64,000 nucleotides of DNA from Paenibacillus sp. FSL R7-0337 (GTDB lineage Bacteria > Bacillota > Bacilli > Paenibacillales > Paenibacillaceae), in assembly GCF_037969875.1 (NCBI RefSeq), contig NZ_CP150218.1, positions 744,001-808,000 of the forward strand, given 5' to 3'. Below, one piece after another: positions 59,962 to 64,000 of this stretch. Both the position numbers and the translations under genes were made by a program. The notes beneath the pieces were generated by a model, which searched no databases, was not told where the DNA came from, and saw only the letters and a program-made list of their open reading frames with translations. Position 1 is the first letter of the stretch; every line of letters starts with the position of its first letter.

Positions 59962-60626
59962 TATAGTCCCGCCTCCTGACGCTCTGCCTCATATTGCTCC
60001 AGACCGCGCTGACGCAGGAGACATGCCGGACAGGTACCGCAGCCGCTGCCAATGATCCCGTTATAGCAGGTCAAGGTCTGCTCCCGGACATAATCGAACT
60101 GGCCCAGCTCGTCTGCCAGCTTCCAGGTTTGCTTTTTGTCCAGCCACATCAGCGGGGTATGAATGACGAACTCCACATCCATCGACAGATTAAGCGTGAC
60201 ATTCAGCGACTTCACGAACACATCACGGCAGTCCGGGTACCCGCTGAAGTCCGTTTGGCAGACCCCGGTGATAATGTTGGAGTAGCCAAGCTGCTTGGCC
60301 AGAATGGCCGCGAAGGACAGGAACAGCAGATTACGTCCATCCACGAACGTACTGGGCAGCTCTTCTCCCTCGCCTGCGGTAATGTCAATATCATCCCGGG
60401 TCAAGGCGTTGGGAGCAAGCTGGTTCAGCAGCCCCAGGTCCAGAATATGCTGCTTCACACCGAACCTCGCGGCAATTGCCTTGGCGACTTCAATCTCGGC
60501 CGCATGGCGCTGATTATAATTGAACGTGACCACCTGAACCTCCTGGAACTCCTGCAATGCCCACGCCAGGCAGGTCGTGCTGTCTTGGCCGCCGCTGAAG
60601 ACGACTAATGCTTTTCTATTTACCAT
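59961..60626 (-). CDS. queC: 7-cyano-7-deazaguanine synthase QueC
   Basis: A 221-residue ATP-dependent enzyme that converts 7-carboxy-7-deazaguanine to preQ0. PP-loop ATP motif [14 protein letters not shown] near the start; C-terminal zinc cysteines in [13 protein letters not shown] plus the Cys in LTCYNGI. Gene order queF-queC-queD-queE here covers the complete route from dihydroneopterin triphosphate product to preQ1, except GTP cyclohydrolase. Confidence 0.95.
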   Translation of the reverse strand: MVNRKALVVFSGGQDSTTCLAWALQEFQEVQVVTFNYNQRHAAEIEVAKAIAARFGVKQHILDLGLLNQLAPNALTRDDIDITAGEGEELPSTFVDGRNLLFLSFAAILAKQLGYSNIITGVCQTDFSGYPDCRDVFVKSLNVTLNLSMDVEFVIHTPLMWLDKKQTWKLADELGQFDYVREQTLTCYNGIIGSGCGTCPACLLRQRGLEQYEAERQEAGL

Positions 60627-60671
60627 AATGATCTCTCCTCCTGATGGCTCTGTGAAGTTGGTTCCTGCGGA

Positions 60672-61172
60672 TTAACGGTTGTCCACTTTCTCGGGATACA
60701 GATCATGATTCATCAGCCGGTGCTCGGCCATCGCCTCATATTTGGTTCCCAGACGCCCCCAGTTGCAGTAAGGATCGATGGAAATACCGCCGCGCGGCGT
60801 GAATTTGCCCCACACTTCGATATAACGCGGCTCCATCAGCGAGATCAGATCATTCATAATAATGTTGACACAGTCCTCATGGAAATCCCCATGATTACGG
60901 AAGCTGAACAGATAGAGCTTCAGTGACTTCGATTCTACCATTCGGATATCAGGAATGTACGAGATATACATCACCCCGAAATCCGGCTGACCGGTCACGG
61001 GACACAAGCTGGTGAACTCGGGACAGTTGAATTTGACAAAATAATCGCGGCCGGGATGTTTGTTATCGAACGCCTCCAGAATCCCCGGATCATAGCCGAA
61101 CTTGTACTGCGTGCCTTGGTTGCCCAGCAGGGTAACCTCCTGCATTTCTTCTTGCCTTCTACCTTCTGACAT
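60672..61172 (-). CDS. queF: NADPH-dependent 7-cyano-7-deazaguanine reductase QueF
   Basis: A 166-residue unimodular enzyme that reduces preQ0 to preQ1. Catalytic Cys in [14 protein letters not shown]; the QueF motif is [26 protein letters not shown] holds the substrate-side glutamate and second Cys. GAGGGG lies 9 bases before ATG 61172; an in-frame start at 61205 would place that site inside the coding sequence. First gene of the operon, 88 bases after the riboswitch. Confidence 0.95.
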   Translation of the reverse strand: MSEGRRQEEMQEVTLLGNQGTQYKFGYDPGILEAFDNKHPGRDYFVKFNCPEFTSLCPVTGQPDFGVMYISYIPDIRMVESKSLKLYLFSFRNHGDFHEDCVNIIMNDLISLMEPRYIEVWGKFTPRGGISIDPYCNWGRLGTKYEAMAEHRLMNHDLYPEKVDNR

Positions 61173-61257
61173 GACAAAAAACCCCTCTCTTTTCCCTAGG
61201 CTCATGGCCTGAACTGGAAAGAAGAACGAGATTTCGAAAACCTGGCTCTACTAAGAT

Positions 61258-61293
61258 AGCTTAGTTTTTTATAGAGGGAGTTCGCGAACCTCT
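61258..61293 (-). promoter_or_regulatory. preQ1-I riboswitch
   Basis: On the minus strand AGAGG-TTCGCGAACT-CCCTCT followed by ATAAAAAACTAAG matches the preQ1-I aptamer: stem P1 (AGAGG/CCTCT), the A-rich tail and the ACTAA that pairs in the pseudoknot. Right after it ACTAAG-CTAT-CTTAGT can form a hairpin using the same ACTAA, so the two folds exclude each other; this would couple preQ1 to queF expression. No T run follows, so termination is not obvious. Confidence 0.88.
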
Positions 61294-61337
61294 CCTGCGC
61301 GCGGCGCAGATTCCTTCTTTATCTTGGTGCGTCTTGA

Positions 61338-61367
61338 ACTATACCATGATTGCAGCGGGCTTGACAA
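61338..61367 (-). promoter_or_regulatory. Promoter of the queuosine operon
   Basis: Minus-strand TTGTCA (61362-61367) and TATAGT (61338-61343) with an 18-base spacer and an extended TG element (TGGTATAGT). It lies just upstream of the riboswitch and only 4 bases from the ZIP gene stop. Confidence 0.7.
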
Positions 61368-61370
61368 CCC

Positions 61371-62111
61371 TCACAGCTGATCCAGAATCAGCGAGCACAG
61401 CAGTCCTATCGCAGCGATGAACCCCGTGAGCGGCCCCCCTTCTTCGTAGGCTTCGGGCATCATGCTGGAGGACACCATGGCAATAATTCCTCCTCCGGCA
61501 AAAGAGGCAATCACCGCTTCCGTATAACTGCTTGCGTGATCCATGAACGCATACCCAGCCCCTGAGGCCAGTGTGGAGATAGCGAGCACGCCGAGCCACA
61601 GCAGCATAATCTTGCCTTTGCCATAACCGTCCTGCTTCAGTCCAGCTGTGCTGGATAAGCCTTCAGGAATATTGCTGATGAAGATAGCAATGACCAGCAG
61701 TACGCTAACGCCCTGACCCGCAATGAGACTTGCGCCGATCATGATCGATTCAGGAATTGCATCCAGTACCGTTCCGGCAAAAATAGCCAGACCTCCGCCC
61801 TTGGCGTCGCTCTTCCCTGATGAGGCTCTGGCTGAGCGCTTGCGTCCGGCTCCGCCCTTGCGCGAGATCAGCCAGTCGAACACCGTGAACACCAGTGCTC
61901 CGGCGGTGAACCCGATAATCGTCGGGGCCAGCCCGCCGTCACTGGCAGAATCCTCTAATAATTCATACGCCGCCGCGCCGATCAACACCCCGGTACCGAA
62001 CGCCATAATGAAGCCGATCAGCTTGCTTCGAATACGCAGGAATAAGGCCAAGAGAGCGCCAATCATGACCGCCGAGCCGGAGACTGCGCCCCATAATAAT
62101 GCGTTCCCCAT
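61371..62111 (-). CDS. ZIP family metal transporter
   Basis: A 246-residue membrane protein of eight predicted helices. DAIPESIMIGASL and SNIPEGLSSTAGL are the fourth- and fifth-helix metal-site motifs (acidic and proline residues). The cytoplasmic loop before them is Ser/Lys/Gly-rich (GGAGRKRSARASSG). It would import divalent metal ions such as Zn2+ or Fe2+. AAGAAGGTG lies 6 bases before ATG 62111; the upstream Cys-rich reading to 62216 has none. Confidence 0.85.
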   Translation of the reverse strand: MGNALLWGAVSGSAVMIGALLALFLRIRSKLIGFIMAFGTGVLIGAAAYELLEDSASDGGLAPTIIGFTAGALVFTVFDWLISRKGGAGRKRSARASSGKSDAKGGGLAIFAGTVLDAIPESIMIGASLIAGQGVSVLLVIAIFISNIPEGLSSTAGLKQDGYGKGKIMLLWLGVLAISTLASGAGYAFMDHASSYTEAVIASFAGGGIIAMVSSSMMPEAYEEGGPLTGFIAAIGLLCSLILDQL

Positions 62112-62286
62112 TCGATTCACCTTCTTATAAGATATTGGCATCATTACAATGCATAAGAATAGTTTACACACGAATGAAGAAAGGCAAACACCCTGCATAG
62201 TACAACTAAATTGCACGGATTCATTTGTATTGAAAGGGGTAACTTAGAAATAACAATCTCTATTAACCGAAGGATGGGATCATACT

Positions 62287-62622
62287 ATGGAAGCAAACGT
62301 ACAGAAGCTTATCGATTGGCTGGAAGCCCGCAAGGATACAACGCTTGTTATCGAAAAGCGGGAGCTGGAGGATCTGGACACTGTCCATTTCAAGCTGGAG
62401 ACCGTAGACTACCGGAACGCTGACGATGTCATTGATGATTATCTGGACAGTGCGGTCATTCTGCGCGGTACAGGCAGTACCCTGAATGCCGATGGTGAGC
62501 TGGTGCCCCTGCCGCAGCCGGGATATGAGCTGGCAGTGAGCGGGCTACAGCTTCATGAAGTGTCCGAAGCTAAGGTGGACCTGCAGACGAGCCGGGCGAT
62601 ATATTCGCTGGCTGTAAGCTGA
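62287..62622 (+). CDS. Hypothetical protein, 111 residues
   Basis: A soluble 111-residue protein with a helical start (VQKLIDWLEARKD) and a beta-rich remainder (TLVIEKRELEDLDTVHFKLE, DDVIDDYLDSAVILRGTG). No membrane segment or motif I recognise. ATG follows GGATGGG with fair spacing. It is divergent from the ZIP gene; a strong terminator lies 30 bases after the stop. Function unknown. Confidence 0.6.
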   Translation: MEANVQKLIDWLEARKDTTLVIEKRELEDLDTVHFKLETVDYRNADDVIDDYLDSAVILRGTGSTLNADGELVPLPQPGYELAVSGLQLHEVSEAKVDLQTSRAIYSLAVS

Positions 62623-62651
62623 TTATCCGGCGGCTCCGGCCGTAAGAATCT

Positions 62652-62703
62652 AAAGAGGGTGCAGCTCTAAGCCAACATACCGGCTTAGGACTGCACCCTC
62701 TTT
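62652..62703. terminator. Bidirectional terminator
   Basis: AAAGAGGGTGCAG (62652-62664) and CTGCACCCTCTTT (62691-62703) with an inner TAAGCC/GGCTTA stem. Confidence 0.9.
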
Positions 62704-62804
62704 TCAAATATAAGAATTTATGTTTTTTGCGCTATAAATTATCCTTCTATTTCTCGCCGAAACGGCACCGTCCTATAAAAGGACAGCAAAATCGTTTCCA
62801 CTTG
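62704..62804 (-). repeat. 100-bp structured dispersed repeat, copy D
   Basis: Most diverged copy. The core block CTATTTCTCGC and stems are present but with changes (GTCCTATAAAAGGAC, CGGTGCC). It begins 14 bases after the murB stop, in the murB direction, and abuts the bidirectional terminator at 62652-62703. Confidence 0.88.
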
Positions 62805-62818
62805 GCAAAAACTATGGC

Positions 62819-63733
62819 CTATAATTCTTCCCCGATAATCTCCACTTCCGTCTCCAGCTCTACATCGAACTTGTGCTTCACCGCTGAGCGGACATGCTGG
62901 ATTAATCCGATATAATCACTGGCCGTTGCATTGTCGGCGTTGATAATGAAGCCCGCATGCTTACGCGAGACCTCTGCGCCTCCGATGCGCGTACCCTGGA
63001 GTCCGCTCTCCTGAATCAGCTGCCCCGCGAACCGGCCCGGCGGCCGCTTGAAGACACTGCCGCAGGACGGATACTCCAGCGGCTGCTTCGATTCCCGCAG
63101 ATAGGTTAACTCATCCATGGACGCCTTAATCGCGGCAGGATCGCCTGGAAGAAGCTTGAATCTCGCCTCCAGTACAATATACTGTCCGCTGGCGAAGAGG
63201 CTGCTGCGGTATCCCCATTCCAGCTGATCGCTGTGCAGGGTGAGGAGCTGGCCATTCTGATCGATCACAAGCGCACTGTGCAGGACATCCTTCACTTCAC
63301 CGCCGTAGGCTCCGGCATTCATATACAGAGCCCCGCCTACCGTGCCGGGGATGCCGCAGGCGAATTCCAGACCGGTCAGCTCCTGCTCCAGCGCATAGCG
63401 CGAGACATCGATAATCTTCGCCCCGCACTGCGCATACAGCAGCCCGTCACGGATGCCCATCCCGGACAGATCCGAGGTCTGGAGCACGATGCCGCGGATG
63501 CCTCCGTCCCGGATAATGACATTGGAGCCGTTGCCGAGAATCGTAAGCGGGATCTGATGATCAAGGGCATAGGCAGAGATGATCTGGATCTCTTCATATG
63601 TAACCGGGGCAGCCAAGATATCCGCTTCGCCGCCCATGCGGGTATAGACCAGATCCTTAAGGCTCTCACGGCGCTTCAGCGAGCCTGCTGTTACTAGCGG
63701 CTGTAAATCCTCATATATGTTGTCAATATTCAT
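62819..63733 (-). CDS. murB: UDP-N-acetylenolpyruvoylglucosamine reductase MurB
   Basis: A 304-residue FAD enzyme of peptidoglycan precursor synthesis. FAD-binding LGNGSNVIIRDGGIRGIV and GIPGTVGGALYMNAGAYGG; catalytic serine in YPSCGSVFKRP; C-terminal AEVSRKHAGFIIN and the final glutamate-bearing ELETEVEIIGEEL. Length equals that of B. subtilis MurB. ATG 63733 lacks a strong ribosome site (GGAG 5 bases off). It is not in the usual mur/fts cluster here. Confidence 0.95.
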   Translation of the reverse strand: MNIDNIYEDLQPLVTAGSLKRRESLKDLVYTRMGGEADILAAPVTYEEIQIISAYALDHQIPLTILGNGSNVIIRDGGIRGIVLQTSDLSGMGIRDGLLYAQCGAKIIDVSRYALEQELTGLEFACGIPGTVGGALYMNAGAYGGEVKDVLHSALVIDQNGQLLTLHSDQLEWGYRSSLFASGQYIVLEARFKLLPGDPAAIKASMDELTYLRESKQPLEYPSCGSVFKRPPGRFAGQLIQESGLQGTRIGGAEVSRKHAGFIINADNATASDYIGLIQHVRSAVKHKFDVELETEVEIIGEEL

Positions 63734-63820
63734 TCTTCATACTCCTAACTCTATGAACAAGGTAATGGTGGTGCTCATCGCCGGGCCATCACGGCTTCAG
63801 CAACCACAACTTTAACAACG

Positions 63821-63853
63821 AACAGGCTCCCTTGTCAATGACAGGAGCCTGTT
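63821..63853 (-). terminator. Terminator before murB, serving the gene to its right
   Basis: AACAGGCTCC (63821-63830) and GGAGCCTGTT (63844-63853); on the minus strand TCGTTGTT follows. It lies about 50 bases after the partial gene at 63902, inside the region that also holds the murB promoter. Confidence 0.75.
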
Positions 63854-63901
63854 AAGAAGCTGCATATAGCAATATTATGCTTCGAAATTCCCAATTATAC
63901 C

Positions 63902-64000
63902 CTATTTGACAGCCGCCGTGCTCTCGGAACGGAATTCCACCCGCCGTGCGGACCGTTCCTCCTCCTTCATCCGGGGACAGGTATAACACAGCCGCCCGCC
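63902..64000 (-). CDS. Probable FhuF-like (2Fe-2S) protein, C-terminus only
   Basis: Only the last 32 residues fall in the window. They begin GGRLCYTCPRMKEEERSARR; the Cys-x-x-Cys-Pro element resembles the end of the C-C-x10-C-x2-C iron-sulfur motif of FhuF-type ferric siderophore reductases. The rest is outside the window, so this is a pointer rather than a firm call. Confidence 0.45.
   Translation of the reverse strand, partial: GGRLCYTCPRMKEEERSARRVEFRSESTAAVK

Overview
The window looks like a chromosomal segment of a Paenibacillus-type low-GC Gram-positive. The pointers are: strong AGGAGG-type ribosome sites with frequent TTG/GTG starts; two sugar ABC transporters each bundled with a YesM/YesN-type kinase and AraC-type regulator; a YtrA-type GntR operator; a preQ1-I riboswitch ahead of queuosine genes; YrpC-type glutamate racemase; Gram-positive MurB and KtrB. 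This is inference from gene content; no rRNA or tRNA is visible to confirm it. I see no prophage, insertion sequence, CRISPR array or rRNA.

Layout. 0-5.2 kb: TetR regulator, quinone oxidoreductase, a small membrane protein with an L7/L12-like tail, a ytrA-type regulator/ABC operon, an M14-like amidohydrolase. 5.5-8.1 kb: bacteriophytochrome fused to a degenerate GGDEF domain. 8.3-13.9 kb: small metabolic and unknown genes (C45 peptidase, GrpB, murI, acetyltransferase, cytidine deaminase). 13.9-20.3 kb: first sugar ABC transporter plus two-component system. 20.4-22.1 kb: second-copy yidC preceded by a small MifM-like arrest-peptide gene. 23-28.3 kb: three-gene cassette of a TerB_N-type protein, a BrxD-like ATPase and an Lhr-like helicase, a plausible defence or stress module. 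28.6-35.3 kb: second sugar ABC transporter plus two-component system. 35.4-45.8 kb: MFS transporter, DUF1836 regulator, CNNM/CorC protein, KtrB, tandem M29 aminopeptidases and small proteins. 46-50.3 kb: HesB protein, HxlR/MFS pair divergent from a SufR-like regulator, then a MBL-hydrolase/TetR operon with a large palindromic operator. 50.5-54.3 kb: pstSCAB phosphate uptake. 54.5-58.7 kb: LysR, methyltransferase, EamA exporter, VanW protein and a small membrane protein. 58.8-61.3 kb: queF-queC-queD-queE under a preQ1-I riboswitch. 61.4-64 kb: ZIP transporter, murB and the tail of a probable FhuF-like protein.

The observation I rate highest is at 21820-22094. A small membrane protein ends in a motif resembling the Bacillus subtilis MifM arrest sequence (I-x-x-W-I ... 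acidic cluster). It lies directly upstream of yidC, whose ribosome-binding site can pair with the last codons of the small gene. That is the architecture of a translation-arrest sensor of membrane insertion. Second are a 100-bp structured repeat present in four copies at gene 3' ends, and the TerB/ATPase/helicase cassette.

Many start codons were moved from the longest open frame to the one with a properly spaced ribosome site; each such choice is noted.
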